Shown here: positions 1-6,995 of the stretch, in pieces | Layout of the letters: the number at the start of each line of letters is the position of its first letter | How positions within the stretch are numbered: position 1 is the stretch's first letter | DNA from: Aquirhabdus sp. | GTDB lineage: Bacteria; Pseudomonadota; Gammaproteobacteria; Pseudomonadales; Moraxellaceae | Direction: 5' to 3' | DNA: 12,456 nucleotides | Assembly: GCA_030152425.1 (NCBI GenBank) | Contig: JASLJP010000248.1 | Coordinates: 1 to 12,456 of the forward strand | Program-made: the position numbers and the translations under genes | Notes under the pieces: generated by a model | What the model was told of the DNA's origin: nothing | Database searches by the model: none | Seen by the model: only the letters and a program-made list of their open reading frames with translations

Positions 1-2385
1 GCACTGTCCAGCCATGGTCATGATCGCACACTGAACCTGCTGCAGTCGGCTGCCGTATTCGATCAGCTAGGCAGACTGATCCATAGCCCTAAATTTTCGA
101 ACCCCACAGCGATCGCGGGGTTTACGCATTATCGAGAGATACAGATGGAAATGGAAAGCGCTCAACACCGCGAGCGTGCGCACACCGCCTTGCAACAGCA
201 AGTTGCCGAACTGAATATCCAGCTTACCGAGCGAGATCAACATCTTGCTGTCATCAATCATGCGCCGCTGATTTATGCCGTCAAAAAGTATATCTGGGCG
301 CTACTGCGCACGCTCTATCATCTCGTGCCGATGCAACAAGCCCACAAGCACAAGATCAAAACCACACTGGTCACCCGCCTACGTCGCCCTGCGCCGCTGA
401 CCGATGCCATGAAACTCAAATCGCAGTATGTGGCGCATGCACGCAACGTCGATGGCCATCCAGGATGGGTTGAAAAGCGTCTATATGCGCCGCTATTGGG
501 TAGCCCCAAAGCCGCGAAGCTGCTCAATGATCGCGATGTATTGGTCTTTTCGATCATCGACTGGAGCTTCCGCATCCAGCGCCCACAGCATTTGGCACGC
601 AGCTTTGCCAAAACCGGCAAACGGGTCTACTTCTTTAGTAATCATTTCATCGACCGCGATACGCCGGGCTATGAGATTGAGCGCCTTGACCCGCATCTTG
701 AGCTGTATCAGGTCAAATTACACGTAGCGACCGCCCCTGCCATCTATTTTGCTGCGCCGACCAAAGATGCCCAGACGATGATGGCGCAGGGCATGGCCAT
801 GTTTATGCTCGATCACGCGGTGGTCTCCAGCGTGTCGGTGGTTCAACACGCCTACTGGTATGCGCTGGCCTTTAGCCTGCCAAATACGCTGCGCCTCTAC
901 GACTGCATGGATCATCATGAAGGCTTTGGCAATGTGCCTACGCAACTGATCACGCTGGAAAAATCGCTACTGGCGCAGTCAGATCTGGTCGTGGTGACGT
1001 CATCTTGGCTGGAAACTCATGCGCGCGAGTATCAGCAGCATGTCGCGGTGATCCGCAATGCTGGAGAGTTCCAGCATTTTTGCACCCCTCCTGCTACCGT
1101 GTTTCGTGATCTGCAGCAGCGCAAGATCATTGGCTATTTCGGTGCAATCGCCGAATGGTTTGATGTCAAACTGATCGAAGCACTGGCCACTGCACTGCCC
1201 GATGCGTTGATCGTGCTGGTGGGCAACGATACGGTCAACGCCGGCAAAACCCTAAAACACTTAACCAATGTGCAGCTAACAGGCGAAGTGCCTTATGACA
1301 AGCTGCCTTTTTTTGTCCATGGCTTTGATGTCTGCATCATGCCGTTTCAAGTGATCCCACTGACCATGGCCACTAACCCGGTCAAAGTCTATGAGTATCT
1401 CGCGGCGGGCAAACCTGTGGTGTCGGTCGATCTGCCGGAAATTGCCCAATTTGGTGATCTGGTGCACCGTGCCGCCGATCATCATCAGTTCATTGCGCAT
1501 GTACAGCACTGCCTGCAAACGCTCGATACACCGACTGTCGTGGCCGAGCGCCACCGCTTTGCCCAAGCCCAAACCTGGGATCATCGCGTCCAAAGCCTGA
1601 TCGGCCATGTGCAAGCGCTTGAATTTCCCAAAATCAGCGTCATCGTGCTGACCTACAACAATCTGGATCTGACCAAGAAGTGTCTGGACAGCCTGCTCCG
1701 CTGGAACGACTATCCCAATCTCGAAGTCATCGTTGTCGACAATGCCTCGACCGATGGCTCACCGGAATATTTGCAGCAGTTTCAAGCCCAACATCGCGAT
1801 GTCCATCTGATCCTGAACAGTGACAATCTCGGTTTTGCCGCGGGTAACAATATCGGCCTCAAGGCCGCGACCGGCGACTATCTGGTGATCCTCAACAATG
1901 ACACCGTGGTTACCCCGGGCTGGATGCTGACCATGTCCAGACACCTGCGCGCCAACCCTGAGATTGGGCTGATCGGCCCTGTGACCAACAACATCGGCAA
2001 TGAAGCCAAAATCGATATCGACTATGTGTCGTTTGATGAAATGCTGCCGCTGGCCACTGCGCATACGGCGCTGCATATGGGACAACACGTACCCCTACAT
2101 ACCGCGGCGTTTTTCTGCGTGATGATGCCGCGCACGACCTATGAGCGCGTGGGCTTGCTGGATGAGAACTTCGGCTTGGGCTTTTTTGAGGATGACGACT
2201 ACTGCCGCCGCATCGAAGCATTGGGCAAAAGCATCGTCTATGCCGAGGATGTCTTTGTTCACCACCACCTGTCAGCGTCGTTCAACAAACTGAAAGCGAC
2301 CACCAAACAGGCACTCTTTGACAAAAACAAAGCCTACTATGAATCCAAATGGGGGACATGGACGGCGCACGAGTATCGCAGCTAA
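1..2385 (+). CDS. Bifunctional glycosyltransferase (coiled coil + GT4-like + GT2), 5' end beyond window
   Basis: Predicted cytoplasmic or membrane-associated enzyme that adds two sugars to a lipid-linked glycan. The frame is open from base 1; the first ATG is at 145 (746 aa from there, used for numbering). Residues 1-35 are Gln/Glu/Arg-rich and coiled-coil-like. A basic linker around 45-80 resembles those in multidomain transferases. A GT-B/GT4-like module spans roughly 130-480, with YDCMD near 252, GYFGAIAEWFD near 330 and NPVKVYEYLAAGKPVVS near 411. A GT-A/GT2 module starts at 497 (ISVIVLTYNN), with VVDNAST, a LNNDT metal-binding (DXD-like) site and FFEDDDYCRR near the end. The 48 codons before ATG145 have normal codon use, so I favour a gene cut by the window edge. 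A weak GAGAGA at 134-139, 5 nt before ATG145, keeps that start possible. Acceptor and donor sugars cannot be assigned. The next gene, wecB, follows after 125 bp. Confidence 0.85.
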   Translation, partial: ALSSHGHDRTLNLLQSAAVFDQLGRLIHSPKFSNPTAIAGFTHYREIQMEMESAQHRERAHTALQQQVAELNIQLTERDQHLAVINHAPLIYAVKKYIWALLRTLYHLVPMQQAHKHKIKTTLVTRLRRPAPLTDAMKLKSQYVAHARNVDGHPGWVEKRLYAPLLGSPKAAKLLNDRDVLVFSIIDWSFRIQRPQHLARSFAKTGKRVYFFSNHFIDRDTPGYEIERLDPHLELYQVKLHVATAPAIYFAAPTKDAQTMMAQGMAMFMLDHAVVSSVSVVQHAYWYALAFSLPNTLRLYDCMDHHEGFGNVPTQLITLEKSLLAQSDLVVVTSSWLETHAREYQQHVAVIRNAGEFQHFCTPPATVFRDLQQRKIIGYFGAIAEWFDVKLIEALATALPDALIVLVGNDTVNAGKTLKHLTNVQLTGEVPYDKLPFFVHGFDVCIMPFQVIPLTMATNPVKVYEYLAAGKPVVSVDLPEIAQFGDLVHRAADHHQFIAHVQHCLQTLDTPTVVAERHRFAQAQTWDHRVQSLIGHVQALEFPKISVIVLTYNNLDLTKKCLDSLLRWNDYPNLEVIVVDNASTDGSPEYLQQFQAQHRDVHLILNSDNLGFAAGNNIGLKAATGDYLVILNNDTVVTPGWMLTMSRHLRANPEIGLIGPVTNNIGNEAKIDIDYVSFDEMLPLATAHTALHMGQHVPLHTAAFFCVMMPRTTYERVGLLDENFGLGFFEDDDYCRRIEALGKSIVYAEDVFVHHHLSASFNKLKATTKQALFDKNKAYYESKWGTWTAHEYRS
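100..122. other. Hairpin AACCCC...GGGGTT near the left edge
   Basis: AACCCC (100-105) pairs with GGGGTT (117-122). The loop contains the palindrome GCGATCGC, and TTT (121-123) ends the right arm. It looks like a weak rho-independent terminator lying just before ATG145. It also lies inside a reading frame that is open to the window edge. If the large transferase starts at 145, this could end an upstream transcription unit; if the gene starts further left, it is a coding-sequence hairpin. The T tract is short, so terminator strength would be low. Confidence 0.3.
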
Positions 2386-2410
2386 TCTCTCCGATCTACG
2401 CAATCTATAG

Positions 2411-2447
2411 ACGCGTTTGGCATGACCACGCGTCAAGAAAATACTGT
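2411..2447 (+). promoter_or_regulatory. Possible promoter and inverted repeat before wecB
   Basis: The 125-bp gap 2386-2510 is clearly more AT-rich than its flanks. It holds an inverted repeat with ACGCGT at both ends (2411-2416 and 2428-2433), extendable by GG/CC if two T residues bulge. It also holds a TTGGCA (2417-2422) to TACTGT (2442-2447) pair with a long 19-nt spacer; TACTAT at 2447-2452 is an alternative -10. The repeat could be an operator or weak terminator, as no T tract follows. This is pattern matching only; no regulator is identified. Confidence 0.22.
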
Positions 2448-2510
2448 ACTATTCAGCAATATTTAATGACGACTGACTACAAGCGATCGTAAAGCATTGG
2501 AATTTTAGCA

Positions 2511-3608
2511 ATGAAAAAAGTTATTTGCGTGGTAGGCACGCGTCCGGAAGCCATCAAAATGGCGCCCGTGATCTTAGCGCTTCAGCAACAACCGTGGGCC
2601 GAAGTGCGTGTGCTCGCCACCGCCCAGCACCGCCAAATGCTTGATCAGGTTCTGAGTTTCTTTGGGATCACTCCGGATATAGACCTCAACATCATGCGCC
2701 CTAACCAGTCTTTGACCTCGCTGACTGCACGGCTACTGCTGGAACTGGACGAGGTGCTGCTGCGCGAAAAGCCGGATGTGGTTCTGGCGCAGGGGGATAC
2801 CACCACCGTAATGACTGTGGCGCTGGCGTGTTTTTACCACCGCATCGCCTTTGGTCATGTCGAAGCCGGCCTACGCACCTGGGATATGCAGAATCCATTC
2901 CCCGAAGAAGCCAACCGCGTCATTGCCGGTCGTTTTGCCAAATGGCACTTTGCCCCGACCGAAAGCTCGCGTCAGAATCTGCTTAAGGAAGGCGTCCCTG
3001 ATGCCGACATCATCGTCACCGGTAACACCGTGATTGATGCCCTATTGATGACTGCGGCCAAGCCACTGACACTGGACATCCCGCTGGATGACACGAAACG
3101 CCTGATCCTCGTCACCTCACACCGCCGCGAAAACTTCGGCGCACCGTTCCAGAATATCTGCAATGCGCTCAAGACTTTGGCCGTGCAAAACCCAGACATC
3201 CAGATCCTCTATCCGGTACATCCAAATCCGAACATCAAAGAAATCGCCCATGCCACCTTGGGCGATGTGGCCAATATCGTGCTGTGCGAACCCCTTGACT
3301 ACGCGCCGTTTATTGCCGCGATGAAGAAAGCCTATTTCATCATCAGTGACTCCGGTGGCGTCCAGGAAGAAGCGCCTGCGCTGGCCAAACCGGTCTTGGT
3401 GCTGCGCGACGAAACCGAACGTCCGGAAGCAGTCACCGAAGGTGTGGTCAAGCTGATGGGGTCGAATTACGACAACATCCTGAAAGAAGCACAGAACCTG
3501 CTGGACAACCCTGCCGCCTATCAAGCCATGGCACGCGGTGTATCGCCCTATGGCGATGGTAGGGGTGCCCAGCGCATCATCGACGTCTTGCGCAAGGATC
3601 TCCTGTGA
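2511..3608 (+). CDS. wecB: UDP-N-acetylglucosamine 2-epimerase (non-hydrolysing)
   Basis: Cytosolic enzyme interconverting UDP-GlcNAc and UDP-ManNAc, which feeds ManNAc or ManNAcA into surface glycans. The 365-aa length is typical of the family. The N-terminus has the family's VVGTRPEAIKMAP motif. D96 (AQGDTTT), E118 (GHVEAGLRT) and E132 (PFPEEANR) line up with catalytic Asp95, Glu117 and Glu131 of E. coli WecB. TSHRREN (about 202-208) is the conserved His-containing loop, and SDSGGVQEEAP plus RDETERPE is the C-terminal nucleotide-binding region. ATG2511 is the natural start; its Shine-Dalgarno is weak. No UDP-ManNAc dehydrogenase (wecC) is in the window, so ManNAc may be used directly or wecC lies elsewhere. 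The stop overlaps the next gene's start, implying translational coupling. Confidence 0.96.
   Translation: MKKVICVVGTRPEAIKMAPVILALQQQPWAEVRVLATAQHRQMLDQVLSFFGITPDIDLNIMRPNQSLTSLTARLLLELDEVLLREKPDVVLAQGDTTTVMTVALACFYHRIAFGHVEAGLRTWDMQNPFPEEANRVIAGRFAKWHFAPTESSRQNLLKEGVPDADIIVTGNTVIDALLMTAAKPLTLDIPLDDTKRLILVTSHRRENFGAPFQNICNALKTLAVQNPDIQILYPVHPNPNIKEIAHATLGDVANIVLCEPLDYAPFIAAMKKAYFIISDSGGVQEEAPALAKPVLVLRDETERPEAVTEGVVKLMGSNYDNILKEAQNLLDNPAAYQAMARGVSPYGDGRGAQRIIDVLRKDLL
3594..3598 (+). promoter_or_regulatory. Shine-Dalgarno AAGGA inside the end of wecB
   Basis: AAGGA lies within the last codons of wecB, 6 nt before GTG3605 and 9 nt before ATG3608, so both starts of the downstream transferase are usable. 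wecB stops with TGA at 3606-3608, giving a TGATG junction with the ATG or a 4-nt overlap with the GTG. This is classic stop-start coupling, so wecB and the transferase should be co-expressed. Confidence 0.55.
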
Positions 3609-4720
3609 TGCAGTTGATTTATCTCTCGCCTGTACCTTGGAGCAGCTTTGCCCAGCGCCCGCATAAGTTTGCCGAGTGGTTTCACACCACGACTGGTGGC
3701 AAAGTCATTTGGATCGATCCCTATCCGACCCGCTTGCCACAACTCGCCGACTTTAAAAGCATCAGTCATCCGCCGCAACCGGCCAAGGCTGCCGCTGCAT
3801 TGCCTGAGTGGCTCAGCGTACAACGCGTACGTGCACTTCCGCTGGAACCACTGCCGGTGCTGAATTGGGTCAACCGCATTTTTTGGCAAGAACAGGTCGC
3901 CTCACTCGCCGAAACTGCCAAAAGTACGCCGACGTTGGTCGCCGTAGGCAAACCCTCGCTGCTGGCGCTCGACCTGCTTGCACGCCTCAAAGGCACTGGT
4001 GTACAGACCCTGTATGATGCCATGGATGATTTTCCGGCTTTTTACAGCGGACTCTCGCAGCGCAGCATGGCGCGCAACGAACGGCATCTGGCTCACAGTG
4101 TCCGTACGCTACTGGTTTCATCCACCCATCTGCAGCAGCGCTGGGCAGACGCTCAGGTGCTCGATCTGCGTCTGGTGCACAACGGCCTCGATCCGCGCGT
4201 GCTGAATGGTGTGACCATTCCGCAAAAACAGCATCAAAATCTACGCATCGGCTATATCGGCACCATTGCCGCTTGGTTTGACTGGGATTGGGTCATCGCA
4301 CTGGCTCAGGCGCGTCCCCAGGATGAAGTGATCCTGATCGGCCCGGTGCACAACATGCCCGATGCGGCGCTGCCCGCGAATATCAGCATGCAGCCCCCCT
4401 GCCCCCACGCAGAAGCCATGCAAAATATGGCTGGTTTTGATATCGGGCTAATCCCATTCAAAAAAAATACCCTGACCCACTCGGTCGATCCAATCAAGTA
4501 CTATGAATACCGTGCACTGGATATCCCGGTGATTTCCACAGCGTTTGGTGAAATGGCCTTTAGAGCCGATGCCGAAGGGGTATTTTTGAGCCACGGCCAT
4601 GGCGATATCGCGACGATCTTAAGTCAGATCGAGCACTATCAATCAAATCCAGCACGTGCCCAGCACTATATGGACAGCAACAATTGGCATGCGCGTTTTG
4701 ATTCAGCGCATATCTTATAA
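3605..4720 (+). CDS. GT4-like glycosyltransferase (TuaH-like)
   Basis: Predicted retaining GT-B glycosyltransferase of about 371 aa. In numbering from ATG3608, the N-terminal half has SFAQRPHKFAEWF near residues 14-26 and LYDAMDD near 135. The C-terminal half has GYIGTIAAWFDWDW near 215, VILIGPVHN, and DPIKYYEYRALDIPVIS near 294-311, the EX7E-like donor-binding region. These motifs match in order those of the first module of the large transferase at 1-2385 (YDCMD, GYFGAIAEWFD, NPVKVYEYL), so the two are paralogous. The start is GTG3605 or ATG3608; both are served by one AAGGA. It probably acts at the cytoplasmic membrane face on undecaprenyl-linked intermediates. An A8 run at 4460-4467 encodes Lys-Lys-Asn. 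Donor sugar unknown. Confidence 0.85.
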   Translation: MMQLIYLSPVPWSSFAQRPHKFAEWFHTTTGGKVIWIDPYPTRLPQLADFKSISHPPQPAKAAAALPEWLSVQRVRALPLEPLPVLNWVNRIFWQEQVASLAETAKSTPTLVAVGKPSLLALDLLARLKGTGVQTLYDAMDDFPAFYSGLSQRSMARNERHLAHSVRTLLVSSTHLQQRWADAQVLDLRLVHNGLDPRVLNGVTIPQKQHQNLRIGYIGTIAAWFDWDWVIALAQARPQDEVILIGPVHNMPDAALPANISMQPPCPHAEAMQNMAGFDIGLIPFKKNTLTHSVDPIKYYEYRALDIPVISTAFGEMAFRADAEGVFLSHGHGDIATILSQIEHYQSNPARAQHYMDSNNWHARFDSAHIL

Positions 4721-4736
4721 ACCGAGTGGCCTTGCC

Positions 4737-4745
4737 AAAAAAAAA
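4737..4745 (+). repeat. A9 homopolymer upstream of the flippase start
   Basis: Nine consecutive A residues sit in the 43-bp gap between the GT4-like stop (4720) and the flippase ATG (4764), ending 18 nt before that ATG. Such runs are prone to slippage. Here it lies outside both coding regions if ATG4764 is correct, so a length change would alter leader sequence rather than reading frame. Confidence 0.5.
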
Positions 4746-4763
4746 CAGATTGAGACCGCTAGA

Positions 4764-6062
4764 ATGTCACTCAGTAAAAATACCGTCTGGAATCTGATCG
4801 GAACGGGCGGGCCCTTTCTGGTCGGTCTCGTCACGATTCCATTCATCATCAAACAATTGGGGGTAGAGGCCTTCGGCACACTCACGCTCATTTGGGCGTT
4901 GATCGGGTATTTCAGTCTGTTTGATTTTGGACTGGGTCGCGCCCTGACCCAGCAAGTCGCGGCCAGTCTGGCCAAGGGTGAGCATGAACGCATCCCGCGT
5001 CTGATCAAATCAGGCGTGATCTTTACAGCCGGTACCGGCGTCCTCGGCGGCATCCTGATCGGCGCGATCTCCCATGAACTGGGCTACACATGGCTCAAAC
5101 TCAGTCCGGCGCTACAGCAAGATGCCGCCCAATGCATGCTGGTCGCTGCAATCGGCATCCCACTCACCACCATCACCACGGGTCTGCGCGGGGTGGTCGA
5201 AGCCTATGAAGACTTTAAAGGCGCCAATCAATTGCGCGTGCTACTGGGCATCGGTAACTTTGGCCTGCCGGCGATCAGCATCATTCTGTTTGGCACTTCG
5301 CTGACCATCATCGTGATTTTTTTGGTGCTGGCACGTTTGCTGATCCTCATTGCGCACGTGTTTTTGGTCAACAGCAAGACGTCTGGAAACTGGTATCAAT
5401 CCTCAGCAGACCCCAAAGAGATCAAGGGATTGCTTAGCTTTGGTGCATGGATGACGGTATCCAATATTATCAGCCCGTTGATGCTGACCGCAGACCGTTT
5501 CGTCATTTCTTCGGTGCTGGGCGCCAGCATCGTGGCTTACTACACCGTGCCCTTTGAGGTCCTGCTACGCATCCTGATCCTGCCCGCAGCGCTGACCGGC
5601 GCGCTGTTTCCGCGCCTCGCCTCCTTGCTCCACTCCGACACCGTAGAGGCCAAACGACTGTACTACCGCTGTATGCGGTTGGTGTTTGTCGTGATCCTGC
5701 CGATCTGTACCGTGGTTGCGCTGGGCGGTCACTGGGGGTTGTCGGTATGGATTGGTAAGGACTTTGCCGACCATTCGTGGCTGATCGTGGTCATCCTCAG
5801 TCTCGGCGTACTGTTTCATGCGCTGGCGGCTGCGCCGTATGCAGCGGTACAAGCCGCAGGTCAGGCCAAAACCACGGCCTGCCTACATATTCTCGAGCTG
5901 ATCGTCTATGTGCCGATGCTGCTGATTTCCTTGCATCTGTGGGGTATCCACGGTGCGGCGATTGCATGGGTGGTGCGTGCTGCGATGGACTTTGTGCTGT
6001 TGCAACTGTTTGCCAAACGCATATTCAATACGCCCTATACCCCCACGCTTGCCAAGGCTTAA
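4764..6062 (+). CDS. wzx: Wzx-type polysaccharide flippase
   Basis: Integral inner-membrane protein of 432 aa in the MVF/polysaccharide-transporter superfamily; it flips undecaprenyl-diphosphate-linked oligosaccharide to the periplasm. The N-terminus, with KNTVWNLIGTGGPFLVGLVT then IPFIIKQLGVEAFGTL, is the typical Wzx opening. FDFGLGRALTQQVA follows, then about 12 hydrophobic segments and a central LLSFGAWMTVSNIISP segment that starts the second half. I chose ATG4764 because homology begins at MSLSKN; in-frame ATGs from 4656 would add 36 residues, mostly overlapping the preceding gene and lacking family character. A weak GAG lies 9 nt before ATG4764. Substrate specificity of Wzx proteins cannot be read from sequence. 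No Wzy polymerase is next to it. Confidence 0.92.
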   Translation: MSLSKNTVWNLIGTGGPFLVGLVTIPFIIKQLGVEAFGTLTLIWALIGYFSLFDFGLGRALTQQVAASLAKGEHERIPRLIKSGVIFTAGTGVLGGILIGAISHELGYTWLKLSPALQQDAAQCMLVAAIGIPLTTITTGLRGVVEAYEDFKGANQLRVLLGIGNFGLPAISIILFGTSLTIIVIFLVLARLLILIAHVFLVNSKTSGNWYQSSADPKEIKGLLSFGAWMTVSNIISPLMLTADRFVISSVLGASIVAYYTVPFEVLLRILILPAALTGALFPRLASLLHSDTVEAKRLYYRCMRLVFVVILPICTVVALGGHWGLSVWIGKDFADHSWLIVVILSLGVLFHALAAAPYAAVQAAGQAKTTACLHILELIVYVPMLLISLHLWGIHGAAIAWVVRAAMDFVLLQLFAKRIFNTPYTPTLAKA

Positions 6063-6200
6063 GCCCGTGCCGGATGACGCCGCTAAAAAAGCGCGCGGCG
6101 CATGTATATAAAGCAAGGCCTGCAATGGTAAAATCAGCCCAGATGAGACTAGAACGGGTTGCGCCCATGCAGCCCTATATTTGATATAGGTTGCGACTGT
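6063..6200 (+). promoter_or_regulatory. Intergenic region with possible internal promoter
   Basis: This 138-bp gap is the longest between genes of the plus-strand block. After the flippase stop there is a GC-rich inverted repeat, CGCCGC (6078-6083) with GCGGCG (6095-6100), whose loop holds A6. Next comes an AT-rich TGTATATAAA (6103-6112), then TGGTAAAAT (6126-6134), an extended -10 match to TGnTATAAT. No good -35 element is seen. It could give separate expression of the second half of the locus. The hairpin lacks a following T run, so termination is doubtful. Confidence 0.28.
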
Positions 6201-6995
6201 ATGGCACTAAACTTCACCCTATCCATCGTTAGCCACGGCCATCGCCTGCATATCCGAGCGCTACTTCAGGATCTGGCACAGCTGCCGCGTGATGACTTTG
6301 ATGTCGTGCTGACGCTCAACCTGCCCGAAGAACTGCCGCTCGACCTTGCAACGCTGCCCTTTCCGGTCAAGGTGATCAACAACCCAATCCCTAAAGGCTT
6401 TGCCGCCAATCACAATGCCGCCTTTGTCGAAAATACCGGGCGCTATTTTGTCGTGCTAAATCCGGATATCCGCCTGATCGGCGATCCGTTTCCGGCACTG
6501 CTCGACTACCTCGCGCAAAAACCTGACAGCATCTGCGCTCCCTTGGTGGTCAATCAGGCAGGTGACGTCGAAGACAGTGCGCGACTGTTCCCCACGCCGT
6601 TGTTCTTGATCAAAAAACTATATAGCAAACTGCGTGGCACGCCGCTGCGTCCCGATGTGATCGTTGAGGACACCCTCGCGCTGTACCCGGACTGGATCGC
6701 TGGCATGTTTGTGGTCGTGGCGCATGAGACCTATGGGGCGCTGGGCGGCCTGAGTGAGCGCTATCATATGTACTATGAAGATGTGGATTTCTGCGTACGG
6801 GCGCGCCTAGCTGGCCAGCAGGTCGCTGTGGTCAAGGGCGCCCGCGTGATCCACGAAGCGCAACGCGATAGCCACCGCAAGCTACGCCACCTGATGTGGC
6901 ATATCAGCAGTATCCTGCGTTTCTTTCTGTCCAAAGGCTATTTCCAGCTACAACTGGGGCGCGTCTCGGCGTCTGAGCAGGCCAAGCATGACTAA
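6201..6995 (+). CDS. GT2 family glycosyltransferase (WbbL-like)
   Basis: Predicted 264-aa inverting GT-A glycosyltransferase acting at the cytoplasmic membrane face. The N-terminus FTLSIVSHGH is the nucleotide-binding beta strand. INNPIPKGFAANHNAAF (about 60-75) is the family's N-x-G-F-x-x-x-x-N region. VVLNPD (84-89) carries the metal-binding site. IAGMFVVVAHETYGALGGL, YYEDVDFCVRARL (191-203) and a following conserved His region are the acceptor/catalytic part typical of WbbL-like rhamnosyltransferases. I chose ATG6201 over an in-frame ATG at 6159 because homology starts at MALNFTL and an ATAGG lies 10 nt upstream. The gene overlaps the following epimerase gene by 8 nt. The transferred sugar is not determined; rhamnose is only one option. 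Confidence 0.88.
   Translation: MALNFTLSIVSHGHRLHIRALLQDLAQLPRDDFDVVLTLNLPEELPLDLATLPFPVKVINNPIPKGFAANHNAAFVENTGRYFVVLNPDIRLIGDPFPALLDYLAQKPDSICAPLVVNQAGDVEDSARLFPTPLFLIKKLYSKLRGTPLRPDVIVEDTLALYPDWIAGMFVVVAHETYGALGGLSERYHMYYEDVDFCVRARLAGQQVAVVKGARVIHEAQRDSHRKLRHLMWHISSILRFFLSKGYFQLQLGRVSASEQAKHD

Noticed and set aside
4656..4763. Extended N-terminus for the flippase from ATG4656
   Set aside because: The extra 36 residues overlap the transferase gene, include the A9 run, and lack Wzx character; the family N-terminus starts at ATG4764.
5777..6184. Plus-strand 135-aa open frame at the end of the flippase gene
   Set aside because: Out of frame with the flippase for most of its length and Cys/Arg-rich without recognisable domains; the 3' gap part has no ribosome-binding site of its own.
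6159..6200. Extended N-terminus for the GT2 gene from ATG6159
   Set aside because: The extra 14 residues are Cys-rich and precede the normal first beta strand; ATG6201 fits the family better.
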